A stretch of 64,000 bases of DNA, from the NCBI GenBank assembly GCA_035048495.1, contig CM068552.1, forward strand, positions 29,080,154 through 29,144,153, read 5' to 3'. Positions 52,626 through 64,000 of the stretch are shown here, one piece after another. A program made the position numbers and the translations under genes. The stretch comes from Euptelea pleiosperma. Lineage: Eukaryota; Streptophyta; Magnoliopsida; Ranunculales; Eupteleaceae. The first letter of the stretch is position 1. The number at the start of each line of letters is the position of its first letter. The notes under the pieces are model-generated. The model did not search any database. It was given only the letters and a program-made list of their open reading frames with translations, and was not told the origin of the DNA.

Positions 52626-53412
52626 ACTTAGAAACAGTCCAAATTCAGTTCCAATTTCCGTGTTCCCACTACCCCATCACTAGCACGACCTAGGACTTCA
52701 AGACTTACAAATAAAACATCCACTGTGCTTTATCAAACGCACAACTATAGACAACAAGAGAGAGTTATTGACTTCAAGCTTCATAGATCTTAAAAAGAGT
52801 TATCCTACTCGAAGAGCAAAACCCCAGGTATTCTTTCTATTCTTGTAAAAGGTTTTCTCTTCTTTTCGATCATAGCCTAGAGTTTGATCATTACCCCTAC
52901 CTAGGTTTTCCATCTAGAAATCTAACCTAGTAAGCCAGAGAGTACCTCGTATGTCTCAACACTATTTTAGCAATGTTAGGGTTCAGGGCGTACTGAATCC
53001 TTCACTATCAGTAGAGACCGGTGTGTGAGAATTAAAATCGGAGTGTACTGATCGATGGTAGGTTTGAGGAGTACCAAACTGAACAAATGGCAAAGGCTTC
53101 GTGATTGGAATGGCGCGTGTGTGACTCATGGCGTGGAGTCAAAGGACATGGATGCATCAGCAATTGGCCTTGGCTAAGGTTGTACGTTGTATGGAAACGG
53201 TGCTGCATAGGTAACTTATAACTTTACAGTTAGTGATATTTTTCATTGAGACATGGTCCCATGGTTTTTTCTTAACTAAGGTTTCCACGTAAAAATTGCA
53301 TGTGTTATGGATGCTTTATTATTTTGATTCTGTAATATTGTTAAATTAGATCAAGCGACCTAGAAACGATATATCATGGAGTATATTTGATCTTAGTTGA
53401 TTGAGACATTAA
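52626..53412. other. Non-coding stretch, possible LTR remainder
   Basis: No gene recognised. The A+T-rich CTTACAAATAAAACATCC and later pyrimidine-rich leader-like sequence resemble the transcribed end of an LTR, but no pol sequence follows. Confidence 0.35.
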
Positions 53413-56400
53413 CAAAAGATCTTCACAGCGAATTGCTAGGTACTCCGTTCAGATAAAAAAAATTAGTAAATAGCACACAAAGAATTAACAAAATATATTT
53501 AAAAAAAATCAAGACTATAATTGTTTTAGTCATTGGTTCGGCTGGACTCACCTTTTTTCTTTTCTCCACAACAAAGTTATACTTCATCCTGCCTTATACC
53601 TTGTGTGAAAGAGTTTCCTTCGAGAACATGGTTTAAAATAGTGTCGTTTAAACGATTTTAACGGTCGTTTAAACGATAACGCCCCAAGCCCGTTACGTTA
53701 AAAACTTTTTTGACGCTTATAAAATAATGGCCGTTAAAATCGTGTTAACAACCGTTAATATTTGGAAAATTTTGTGGAAAAAGTGGAAGTTATTTCCGTT
53801 AAAATCCCTTAAATTCCGTAGCTTTCATTTTTCAAAATTTGAAATTCAAATTTTGAATTTTGAATTTCAACGCCATTTTTTCCATTAAATTTCGTTAAAA
53901 TCCATTAAATTCTATTTTTCTATTTTTTTCCCTGTCTATTACAATCTGTTTTAATGGCCGTTTTAACGATTTTAATGATAACGTCCCCAGTCCATTATAG
54001 TGTTAAAACGGCCTCCTTTAAACCTTGCTCAAGAATATGGATGGAAAAAGAGTCATTCTATGGACAGACACAAAACGTTGTATCCAAAACTCTGCACGAC
54101 TTGTTACAATAGTTTCATGACCGAACTAGAGCTAATATTGCACAAGTGAAATGCCCTTGTAGGGTGTATGCGCCTGGCGTAAACTGGAGTCCGCGTAGAC
54201 TAGAGTGGACATAGCTTTTCAAGCATGCTTCTAACCTTTGTAGGTTTACAAAGAGATCCTGGCCCTTGCATCATCTTTTTATTTTTCCCCAAATGTCTGT
54301 AAGTAATTCACATACATTGCTTTTAGGGCAAAACGCTTTCAGGAAGTTTGTAGGCTTGTTTGTTTCACGAAAGGTGTGTATGACTTGAAATCTAAGTTTG
54401 TAGGTTTTTTGCTTCAAGATAGGTGTGTTCAATTTCAAATCTTTGATTTAATAGAATGATTTAATGACACACAAACATCAAATCCATAATCAGGTAGGGA
54501 TCTGCCACAAAAACACAGTGGCACTGTTGATCAAGGAGATCTCCTACCTTGCCATTTGATCAACTACAATCTTTTTATTTGGAGGTGTAGAAAAAGATCT
54601 TCACAGCGAATTGCTAGGTACTCTGTTCAGATAAAAATGTTTAGTAAATAAAAGCACACAAAGAATTATCAAAATATATTTAAAAAAAAAACAAGACTAT
54701 AATCTTTTTAATCATTACTTGGGCTGGACTCACCTTTTTTCTTTTCTCCATAGCAAAGTTTTTCTCCATCCTGCCTTGTACCTCGTGTGAAAGAGTTTTC
54801 TTTGAGAATATGGTTTAAGATAACGTCGTTTAAACGGTAACGAAGCCCGTTACGTTAAAAATCATTTTGACGCTTATAAATTAACGGTCATTAAATGCAT
54901 TTTAACGGCTGTTAATATCGTTTAACAACCATTAAAATCTGGAACATTTTGCAAAAAAAAATGGCCGTTACATTCCATTGTTTCATTTTTCAAAAATTGT
55001 AATTCAAATTTTGAATTTTGAATTTCAACACCATTTTTTCCGTTAAAGTCCGTTAGATAAGTTAAAATTGGTTAAATTCCATTTTTGCCCATGTCCCTTA
55101 CAATCTGTTTTAACTATTTTAACAGTAACGCCACTAGTCCGTTATACCGTTAAAACAGCCTCCTTTAAACCTTGTTCGAGAATATGGACGAAAAATAGTC
55201 ATTCTGTGGAGAGACACAAAAAGTCGTGTCCAAAAGTCTGCATGACTTGTTACAGCAATTTCATGACCGAACTTGAGCTGAAATTACATAAGCGAAATGC
55301 CCTTGCATGGTGTAGACTTGAGTCCGTGTAGAATGGAATGGAGATAGCTCTTCAAGCATGCTTTTGACCTTGGTAGGTTTATGAAGAGATCCTGGCCCTT
55401 GCATCCTCTTTTCATTTTTCCCCAATGGTTTGTAAATATTGCACATACATTGCTTTTAGGATAAGACGCTATTAGGAAGTCTGTAGGTTTGTTTGCTTCT
55501 CGACAGGTGTGTTTGATTTGAAATCTAAGTCCGTAGGTTTGTTTGCTTCACGATAGGTGCGTTCGATTTGAAATCTTAGATTTAATTGAACGATTTAATG
55601 ACACTTAGGCATCAAAGCCATAATCAGGCAGGGATCTACCACAAAACACACTGGCACTGATGATCAAGGAGATCTCCTGCCTTACCATCTGATCAATTGC
55701 AATCTTTTGGAGGTGAAGAAAAAGATATTCACATCAAATTGCTAGGTACTCTATTTAGATAAAAATGTTTTAGCAAATAAAAGAACACAAAGAATTAATA
55801 GAATATATTTATAAATTCAAGAGTATAATCTTTTTAGTCGTTGCTTGGGTTGGACTCACCTTTTTTCTTTTCTCCACAGCAAAGTTTTACTTCATCCTGC
55901 CTTATACCTTGTGTGAAAGAGTTTACATCGAGAACATTGTTTAAAATAATGTCGTTTAAAGGATAACACCCCAAGCCCGTTATGTTAAAAACTGTTTTGA
56001 TGCTTATAAATTAAAGGTCATTAAAATCGTTTTAATAACCGTTAATATTTGGAAAATTTTGTGGAAAAAAATGGAACTTATTTCAGTTAAATTACATTGC
56101 TTTCGTTTTTCAAATTTTGAATTTTGAATTTTGAATTGCAACACCATTTTTTCCGTTAAATCCGTTAAATTTTGTAAAATCTGTTAAATTCCATTTTTCT
56201 ATTTTTGCCCCTGTCCATTACAATCCGTTTTAACGATTTTGACGATAACGCCCCAGTCCGTTAAAACAGCCTCCTTTAAACCTTGTTCAAGAATATGGAC
56301 GGAAAAAAAGTCATTCTATGGACAGACACAAAAAGTTGTGTCCAAAAGTCTGCATGACTTGTTACAGCAGTTTCATGACCGAACCTGAGCTGAAATTGCA

Positions 56401-57484
56401 CAAGCGAAATGCCCCTGCAGGATGTATGCGCCTGGCGTAGACTGGAATGGACATAGCTTTTCAAGCGTGCTTCTGACCTCGGTACGTTTACGAATAGATC
56501 CTGGCCCTTGCATCGTCGTTTTTTTTTCCCAGAGGTCTATAAATAATTCACATACATTGCTTTTAGGGCAAAATGCTTTTGGGAAGTTTGTAGGTTTGTT
56601 TGCTTCACGAGAGGTGTGTATGATTTGAAATCTATATTTGTAGGTTTTTTTTTGCTTCACGACAGGTGTGCTCGATTTCAAATCTTTGATTTAATAGAAT
56701 GATTTAATGACACACATGCATCAAATCCATAATTAGGTAGGGATCTGACACAAAAACACAGTGGCACTATTGATGAAGGAGATCTCCTACCTTACCATCT
56801 GATCTACTGCAATTGTTTGGATGTGCAGAAAAAGATCTTCGCTACAAATTGCTAGGTAGTTTGTTCAGATAAAAATGTTTTAGTAAATAAAAGCACACAA
56901 AGAATTAACAAAATATATTTAAAAAAATCAAGACTATAACCTTTTTAGTCTTTGCTTGGGCCAGACTCACCTTTTTTCTTTTCTCCATAGCAAAGTATTA
57001 CTCCATCTTGCCTTGTACCTCGTGTGAAAGAGTTTCCTTCGAGAATATGGTTTAAAATAACGTCGCTTAAACGGTAACGCCCTAAGCCCATTATGTTAAA
57101 AATCGTTTTGACTCTTATAAATTAATGGTCATTAAAATCATTTTAATAGCAGTTAATATCGTTTTAACAACCATTAAAATTTTGAAACTTTTGCAGAAAA
57201 AATGGCCTTTATTTCTGTTACATTACATTTTTCTTCAAATTTTGAATTTTGAATTTCAACGCCATTTTTTCATTAAAAACTGTTAGATTAGTTTAAATCT
57301 GTTAAATTCCATTTTTGCCCATGTCCCTTACAATCCATTTAACGATTTTAACAGTAATGCCCCCAGTCCGTTATAATGTTAAAATGGCCTCCTTTAAACC
57401 TTGTTCGAGAATATGGACAGAAAAAATATCATTCTGTGGACAGACAGAAAAAGTTGTGTTCAAAAGTCTGTACGACTTGTTATA
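53413..57484. repeat. Tandem array of 1.13-kb units, about 3.6 copies
   Basis: Units start at AGATCTTCACAGCGAATTGC-like sequence at about 53413, 54592, 55719 and 56828 (periods of about 1179, 1127 and 1109 bp). Each carries a TTTTTTCTTTTCTCC segment, a CGTTTAAACGG-type foldback repeat, then ATGGACAGACACAAAA and ACGACTTGTTACA segments, and ATCAAGGAGATCTCC. The last unit is cut at about 57484 by gypsy sequence. Units differ by many substitutions, so the array is not very recent. No protein coding was recognised. Confidence 0.92.
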
Positions 57485-58080
57485 GGGCAAAGGTTGGAGA
57501 GCATTCATTGTCAAAACCTGAGTTGATTCTACAGATGACGGAGAAGATTCAATTGATTAGAAATCAATTCATCAGTGCACAGGTTGATAAAAGAGCTATG
57601 CAAATAATCAACGACGACCTTTAGAGTTCCAGACTGGTGATCACATCTTTTTGAAGATATCACCACACCGAGGCATCATTAGATTTGGTAAGAAAGGAAC
57701 ACTAGCTTCGAGGTACATCGGACCTTTCAAGATTCTCCAACAAGTAAGAGAGGTGGCTTATCGCCTTGCACTACCACCACAGCTTTCTTTAGTTCATGAC
57801 ATCTTTCACATTTTCATGCTTCGAAAGTATGAACCAGACCCACATGTCATCGAATGGCAGGACCTACAGCTTCAAGATGATGTAGTGTACTAGTAACGGC
57901 CGATCCAGATCCTTGACACATAGGAATAGATGTTACATACCAAGACCGTCCGATCGGTCAAGGTATTATAGCAACACCACGATATTGATGAAGCAACCTG
58001 GGAGTTAGAATCTAAGATACGTGATAAGAAGTATCCAGACCATAGGTGAGACTTGAATTTCGTGGACGAAATTCTCTTTT
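57485..58080 (+). pseudogene. Gypsy (Ty3) polyprotein C-terminus
   Basis: In changing frames this encodes the end of integrase: MTEKIQLIRNQFISAQ (57538-57585), then HRGIIRFGKKGTLASRYIGP, REVAYRLALPPQLSLVHDIF and HVIEWQDLQLQDDVVY (57666-57890), then KTVRSVKVL, EATWELESKIRDKKYPDH and FVDEILF. This is the typical plant gypsy integrase tail with a chromodomain-like end. Stops follow DVVY, and a frameshift near 57620 breaks the frame. Upstream protease, RT and RNase H are absent. Confidence 0.9.
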
Positions 58081-58092
58081 AGGGGGGTAGGT
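58081..58092 (+). other. Polypurine tract of the gypsy element
   Basis: AGGGGGGTAGGT directly before the LTR start TGTAAAA, the expected plus-strand primer site. Confidence 0.75.
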
Positions 58093-59883
58093 TGTAAAAT
58101 CCCTTAAAGGATAATTTTATTATTTTGATATATTAGGATTTTTAATTTTTATACTTTAGTTATGCCTATTTTGATTTTATTTAACCATTAGAAGACTATA
58201 TTTGACTTCCGAGATATTTTGGAAAAAATTAATTTTTTAGGGTTTTTTTTTGTGATCTTCATATGGTCCCACATGGGCTTGGTAAGGCCCATTATTTGAG
58301 GACTATTTTGAGACCTACATATGTGCATTATAATTATTATGTTAATTTTGTAATTATTTAATTAAGAATATACACATAACATGTGGCTTTAATCAATCAA
58401 TTGCTTGTGTTTTAGAGTATATATGAATAGTGCATGTACATTTAAGTGATTGTGTGTGTCATACACCTTACTCCTAACATTAAAAAATAAGATGGCTAGG
58501 CTAGCTATATTTATTTTTTTAAGAAACTCATTTGCTTATGTGGCTGCTACATGTACCAATAAGAATAAATTGTGAATAAAACACCACATTTAATAATGCA
58601 TTATTAACTTTTTAAAATGACACCTATGAAAGATAAAAAACTTTTCTTTTCCCTCTACGTAAAAATTATTACACTTTATGAGAAGAAGAACCTCACTTTA
58701 AAAATAATAAACTAACTTTTTATTGTTACACTCAAATGCCTTCTAAACCTAATCTTGCTAACCTAAGTCTTTTGTAATGCTATATAAAGTCTATAGGGGA
58801 CATCCTGTTCTCATAAAGCCATTAGTTACCCATCTTCTCTTGTGTTAGTTCTTCCTCCCATCAAGCCATTAGCTACCCCAAAGTTCTAACAACTTTTCAC
58901 CTCACGTTATTCCTATGCTTATTTTCTTATAAATTGTATATTTGATATATTGTTATATTTTTTAATTAGTTAAAAATCATGTATTTTTGTTAAATCTACA
59001 TATGTTATATTTCCAAAAGCATGATTAGTTATGTTAGAAGGCATTTGAGCATGTTTTAAAAATATTTGTTATCTTCTTAAAAATTTAGATTTGTATATTA
59101 TTTGTAGTAAATGTTATGTTGTTTTATGATTGCCTATGAATATATGATGGATCGTTCTATGAGATTGAAAAAGAAGATTGAGAGTGCATAGACACATGGT
59201 TAGGGTTTCATGCCATGTTATGTGCCGAACCCCTTAGGATTTCTCTTTAAAGAGAAATGAGGGCCTGGAGCCCTGGGGTGCAAAACCCCAACCCCCTTAG
59301 ATCCATGTGGTATTTGATAGTTTGGCCTGATGTTTTTATAAAGTATACCCCATAGTATTTATGACATGCATGCTCATTAAGTTTTCTTTTCATATTTAGC
59401 TTCATCGAATACTTTTATCACTAAACTCGTTTAAATTATTATTATCTTATTTTATTATTTATATTATCTATTATTTCCGTTGATTATCCGTGCTTAGTCG
59501 CTCATCCCCATGGTAATAAGGGTGATGGAGTGTACATACTAGGCTTTGTAGCTCAACTTATTTATTATGTTTTAGATTTGTCCGATATAGCCTGTGCGTA
59601 GCACATTCAGAGCCGACAGAGAATTGATCTTAATCTTATTTTATTGATTTCCTAGAAAATATGTATTAGGTTTTACTTTGGAAGTTATGATGTAATAAAC
59701 ATTGATACAAATTTATTTAGTATTTGGATAATATGGTGGTGAGACCTAGCAAAAAATAATTAGACTATTCTCATAATTCTTTTCTTATCCTCACATCCGG
59801 AACTATGGGTCTTGGTTATGGACTTTGGGTTAGACTAAGTCATCACGAGTCGGGTCCGATAGATCCAAGTCTGGGGCGTGACA
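58093..59883 (+). repeat. Gypsy 3' LTR
   Basis: It starts TGTAAAATCCC after the polypurine tract and ends GGGGCGTGACA, with TGT...ACA ends, 1791 bp. A TATA-like box and plant LTR-style leader lie inside. The left LTR is not in the window, consistent with the truncated pol. Confidence 0.8.
58781..58789 (+). promoter_or_regulatory. TATA box in the gypsy LTR
   Basis: TATATAAAG, followed about 20 bases later by GGGGACATCC, fits an LTR promoter. Confidence 0.5.
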
Positions 59884-61150
59884 ACTAGGATAAGAAGACA
59901 CGGTTGGATCAGATCAATCACCATCTTGTCTCTACAAAACAACAAATAAAAACAAATTAGAATAACAAATGTTATAACTCGTAATAAACAAAAATAAATA
60001 AAAGTTGTTCAAAACTCGATTTAAAGTTAAAGCCTAGAAATTCATAAATCTACAACTCCCTTTGAAATGCCTAAGCCTATAAAGCATTGTAGTTTCACAA
60101 TCAGAAGTCTATTTTTTACAACACATTAGAAGTGTTAGAAGAGGTTTCGACGATTTAGACCCCATTTGTCTATTTTCGGTGTTGAAGTTTTGAATTGGAC
60201 TTATAATTTTGAAATCATAAACCTATAAAATAGTACACTTTTTCAACAAAACCTTTGATTTTGACCCCGTCTCTACCAACACATTTGCATTAGAATTAAT
60301 TATTGGAAAAGGTTTCAGGCGATTTGAACCTCGTTTGCTCCATTTTGGGAGTTGAAGTTCTGAATTGAACTTAAGTTATAACTGTGAAATGCCTAAACCT
60401 ATAAAAATTATAGTTTCCCAACCGGACCTCTGGTTTTGAACCTGTCTTCCAATACATTAGAAATATTCGAAGAGGTATCGAGATATTCAAACCATGTTTG
60501 CCCATTCTGAGCATCGAGGTTTCAAATTGGATTTAAGTTACAGTAGTGAAATGCCTAAACCTACAAAACACTACAGTTTTCCAACCGGGCATCAAGGTTC
60601 CAAATTGGACTTAAGTTATACTATGAAATGCTTAAACCTATAAAAAAACTATAGTTTTCTAACTGGAGCTATGTTTTTTACTTAGTCTCTTCTAACTCAT
60701 TTGTTTCAAAACATTAGCAGTGTTGGAAGAGGTTTCGGGAGATTTGAACTTCGTTTGTCCATTTTGGGCATCAAGGTGTAAATTAAACATATGTTATGAC
60801 TATGAAAAGCCTAAATCTATAAAACACTATAGTTTTCCAACCGGACCTCTATTTTTTACCTTGTCTATTCCAACACATTGTTTCAATAAATTAAAATTGT
60901 TGGGAGAGGTTTCGGGAGATTCGGACCTCATTTATCCATTTTGGGCTTCAAGGTGCATATAGGACAAATACTATAATTTTCTATAAAAGACTATAATTTC
61001 CCAACCAGACCTCTGTTTATTACTCCGAATCTTTCAACACATTTGTTTCAACAAATTAAAAGTGTTGGAAGAGGTTTCGGGAGATTTTGACCTCTTCGCT
61101 CATTTTGGGCGTCAAGCTTCCGAATTGGAATTTGAAGTTCCTTTAGTATT
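59884..61150. repeat. Diverged tandem repeat with units of about 160 bp
   Basis: The word GAGGTTTCGGGAGATT or a variant recurs at about 60143, 60308, 60472, 60730, 60908 and 61069. Between occurrences are CATTTTGGGC, TTGGACTTAAGTTAT, CCTATAAAACACTATAGTTT and CCAACCGGACCTCT blocks in constant order. Intervals are about 161-178 bp, with one longer interval holding a partial unit. Satellite-like but short; non-coding. The first 120 bases hold only spacer. Confidence 0.8.
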
Positions 61151-61165
61151 TGTATAAAAAGACCT

Positions 61166-64000
61166 AAAGGGGGTGAATATGTATAATTTAAATTTATTAC
61201 AAATTGATTACTAATATACATGATTTAACTTATATAAATGTGTAGCAAGAATCAACTTAAACAAATTAGAGAGATAGAGACAAATAATCCACAACACAAA
61301 GATATATAGTGGTTCGGCGTCGTAACACCTACATCCAATCTCAAAATGCTCCAATGAGCTATCAACTTTTTAATACATTCACATAAGAAACCTTACACTG
61401 ACTGAATAGGGTAAAGGACCGAGTCTCGATCGCAATTGATGAAACAAAATTAGGTCGCAACCAAGTTCTAGCTTAATCAAGGCACTTATTGACTCAAGCA
61501 GGGTACTAATATATAAAAATAAAGTATTACAATAGGGTAGACACCAAAAAAATTAAAAGTTACCTCTGATGATGATCAAGAGGAACGGATGCTTCTTTGT
61601 TGTTGAAGCACAAACCCAAGTACACACCAACTGAGATAGCTCAGCAATATGATCTGAAGACCACAAGGACAAGTACGAACAAGAAAAAGATTACAAAAAA
61701 TAAAGACAAAAGGCCTAGGAGATTTTTCTCACAACAAAGTCGATCACTCAAAGGAGGTTCAAGGAAGCTCTGAAGGATCAGTGAGAAAGTTATAAAGATT
61801 AATGAAGGAAGAGAGGGCTATTTATAAGCTGAGGATTAAAATGTGATTGGTTGCAAGTGGAGGGACAGGTCAACGCTCTAGTTGACCGGTTGCCCTGTTC
61901 CAATGGAAGTGCGCCCTAATCCTCTGGTCACATAGACCGGTCTCTCTATCCCTCTAAAAGAGCAAACTTATGTTTTATAAGCCATGCTTAAGTTCAAGGG
62001 TCAACAGATGGATTTAGGACAATTTTATATCCATCCAAAAAAGGTCAGAAAGCAAGTTGAGAACCCTTTGAGTCTTTTTGTCAAGGTTCTGATTTTCTTA
62101 GCACTCCAAAAGTTCTTTCAAGTTGAGTGTTGGATCACCAAGTCAAGTCTGTCACTCCAAGCCTGATGCAGTCAAGCGATCTCTCATACTTAAGGTTATA
62201 AAAGTGAAACTCAAGGATTTCTTGGGATTTACAACACAATGATTATATCTTTATCAATCTCCCCTCTGTCAATTCTAGGACAAAATACAATGGTTCTCCC
62301 CCTAACAATAGGGTTAATCACATCATGGTCCTTGACCCCAAGAAGGGTATAATGTGGGGACCCAAATAAGCAGCCAATAGCAAGAAGGCATGTGTTTCAT
62401 TTACGAATAATTCTCAAGTAATACCCAAGAATAGAGAAGGAAGACAATTCTTAAGACATTTCTCAAGAATGACCTAATAACTAGACAAGGTAAAATCTTC
62501 TAAAGACCTGAAGGACTGACCTTGGACAATGACCCAGGATCAACTTCCCGAGGTCTACGCCCCTAAAAGTATACAAAACTGAGTAATTATACGTCACTTT
62601 GATAAGCAAGAGTTGAGATCCAGGGCTAATCAAAGACAATTAAAGGATGATCAGAGATCCTAATGAGAAATTGCCCAAGATATAGTAATTGTCAAAGATC
62701 TTCTGAGATACACCAATTGGTGGAGGGCACTATAAAAAAGTTGGACGCCAAGGATAATTGGTATGAAAACACCTCACGATAGTTAACGAAGGTCAAAATA
62801 GGGGAGATCAGATCATCTCCCAACAGTCGCAATTATATCCCACCAATCAGTCCGATCGTCCTCAAATCAAAGGATCACAATAATCAGGGAGGGATAGTTA
62901 TCCAAGATAAAGAAGATCTTGGATTCCCCTAGAGAAATCCGATGATCCACGTTTAAAAGGTAAACTCTGTTTACCTCCCTAGTGGGAGGAGGTCAAAACC
63001 CTAATCCTACATACACTAATTGCTCAAAGGCTGACTTGAGCATTAGAGTGTCTACTTGCAAGAACACCCCGATGCAATGAATGAAGAGTAAGAAGCCAGA
63101 CATCGTTCAAAATAAGAAAGTATGCCATATTCTTGCAAGTGCTTCGGGGATCATGGGAAACAAATTTTGTACCCACGTCTTGGATTGAAGAAGAAAGAAG
63201 AAGAAGAAAGGAAAAGAAAAGAAGAATAGATAAACAATTATATCTAGGATTTTTACTCAAGGAAGGTAGGTTTCTCTTCATTTCTTCCCACATGGTTAAT
63301 TTAAAGATTGTATTATTTATTTATATCTTTAAATTTCATGTGTTTTAATTATGTAAGAAATTGTATTTTACAATATATCTTGCTAGATTTGATGTGAAAA
63401 GCATGATAGTTATTAGTGGATTTTACATGATATTTGCATATCTTCCTTTTGGATTTTATTATATTCATCACGCGTCCATCCATCTATAATTGTTTATTAA
63501 TCAATACTTGGTGTAATTCGACCCCTTGGATGCTCTCTCAAAATCTAAGAGCATGCCTAAAGAGATAAAAAAAAAGGATGTTTAAGCTCCAACGGTGAAA
63601 CATCGAAAACACTCTTGTATCCTCCTGGTAAAAAAAATTGGGAGCTTGACTAGCTGCTAGGGAAATATGGCCTCGTGGTTAGCCTTGTCATGCATGTCCA
63701 CTTTATTATTTTGATATTTACTGAGAGACTGGGATTTTCCAATGGATCCAATTTATTATAATTGTGTTGCATTCAGTATGCAACTTTGATACCATATTTA
63801 CTGTAATCCTAACATAAATGTAAACTACTCACAACTCACATGGCTTCAATAACAACAAGAAGGAGGAAGAGATTTAAGTAGTAATGCCATTTATTTCACA
63901 ACATTGCATTTAAAAAGAGAATACATATATGATAAGAGGGTCATCGAAATAGATTTTCAACGTTTAGGATTTGTTCAAGAATGGGCAACCGGGAGATGCA
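61166..64000 (-). repeat. Right arm of the large inverted duplication
   Basis: This is the reverse complement of 45567-48420: CCTAAAGGGGGTGAATATGT at the inner boundary, the GGTTCGGCGTCGTAACACC segment, the TGTGGGGACCCAAATAAGCA segment, then gene B's 3' flank. The arm reaches the window edge, so its full length is unknown. Confidence 0.92.
63964..64000 (-). CDS. Fourth pathogen-related gene copy, 3' end of last exon
   Basis: Reverse complement encodes ASPGCPFLNKS and a TAA at 63964-63966, identical in protein to the end of gene B. The rest lies beyond the window. It is part of the inverted duplication; whether the whole gene is intact cannot be told. Confidence 0.8.
   Translation of the reverse strand, partial: ASPGCPFLNKS

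Noticed and set aside
60720..60962. An 80-codon frame with repeated GEVSGD-type words
   Set aside because: The repeats follow the 160-bp tandem DNA repeat, and the other units have stops in this frame.

Overview
This is plant nuclear DNA, and its density of repeats points to a repeat-rich angiosperm. It holds spliced genes with GT/AG introns, LINE, copia and gypsy fragments, many foldback MITEs and a piece of plant mitochondrial DNA. I cannot name the species. I saw no bacterial operon, CRISPR array or rRNA gene, and I did not make a systematic tRNA scan. I found no new multi-gene system. The unusual content is structural: recent duplications around a small gene cluster, and several foldback or palindromic repeat families.

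Left third (1-12.4 kb): a plus-strand gene of the LAZ1/DUF300 (TMEM184/Ost-alpha-like) membrane protein family. Six exons can be read (2610-12434) and give about 400 residues. The N-terminal exon is not visible and probably lies off the left edge. Two introns of about 4 kb carry a degenerate LINE (3175-5320) and a copia 3' end fused to a LINE 3' end (9911-11282). The left edge (1-835) is another LINE fragment.

Middle left (12.4-26.7 kb): no host gene was recognised. The region holds a mitochondrial DNA block with an nad5 segment, interrupted by a long-TIR MITE (about 16-18 kb), a copia RT fragment, a plus-strand LINE (20.3-22.2 kb), a minus-strand LINE nested in a hAT-like element (22.9-25.3 kb), and copies of a 165-bp dispersed repeat.

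Middle (26.7-46 kb): two apparently intact four-exon genes for a 243-residue pathogen-related protein (barley PRP / At1g78780 type, SnoaL/NTF2-like), at 28619-30727 and 41587-45602. They come from a segmental duplication. Intron 1 of the second gene grew from 1.2 to 3.1 kb by transposon insertions, and the first gene supplies the empty sites. Between them is a 2.84-kb tandem duplication containing 1.64-kb sub-repeats, and a Mutator/Pack-MULE-like foldback.

Right (46-64 kb): a large inverted duplication (arms about 45.57-48.42 kb and 61.17-64.0 kb) whose right arm ends inside a fourth copy of the pathogen-related gene on the minus strand. Between the arms are an orphan last exon of the same gene (51188-51334), an array of palindromic CCAATCGATTGG motifs, a 3.6-copy tandem array of 1.13-kb units, a gypsy 3' end with its LTR (57.49-59.88 kb), and a diverged tandem repeat of about 160 bp.
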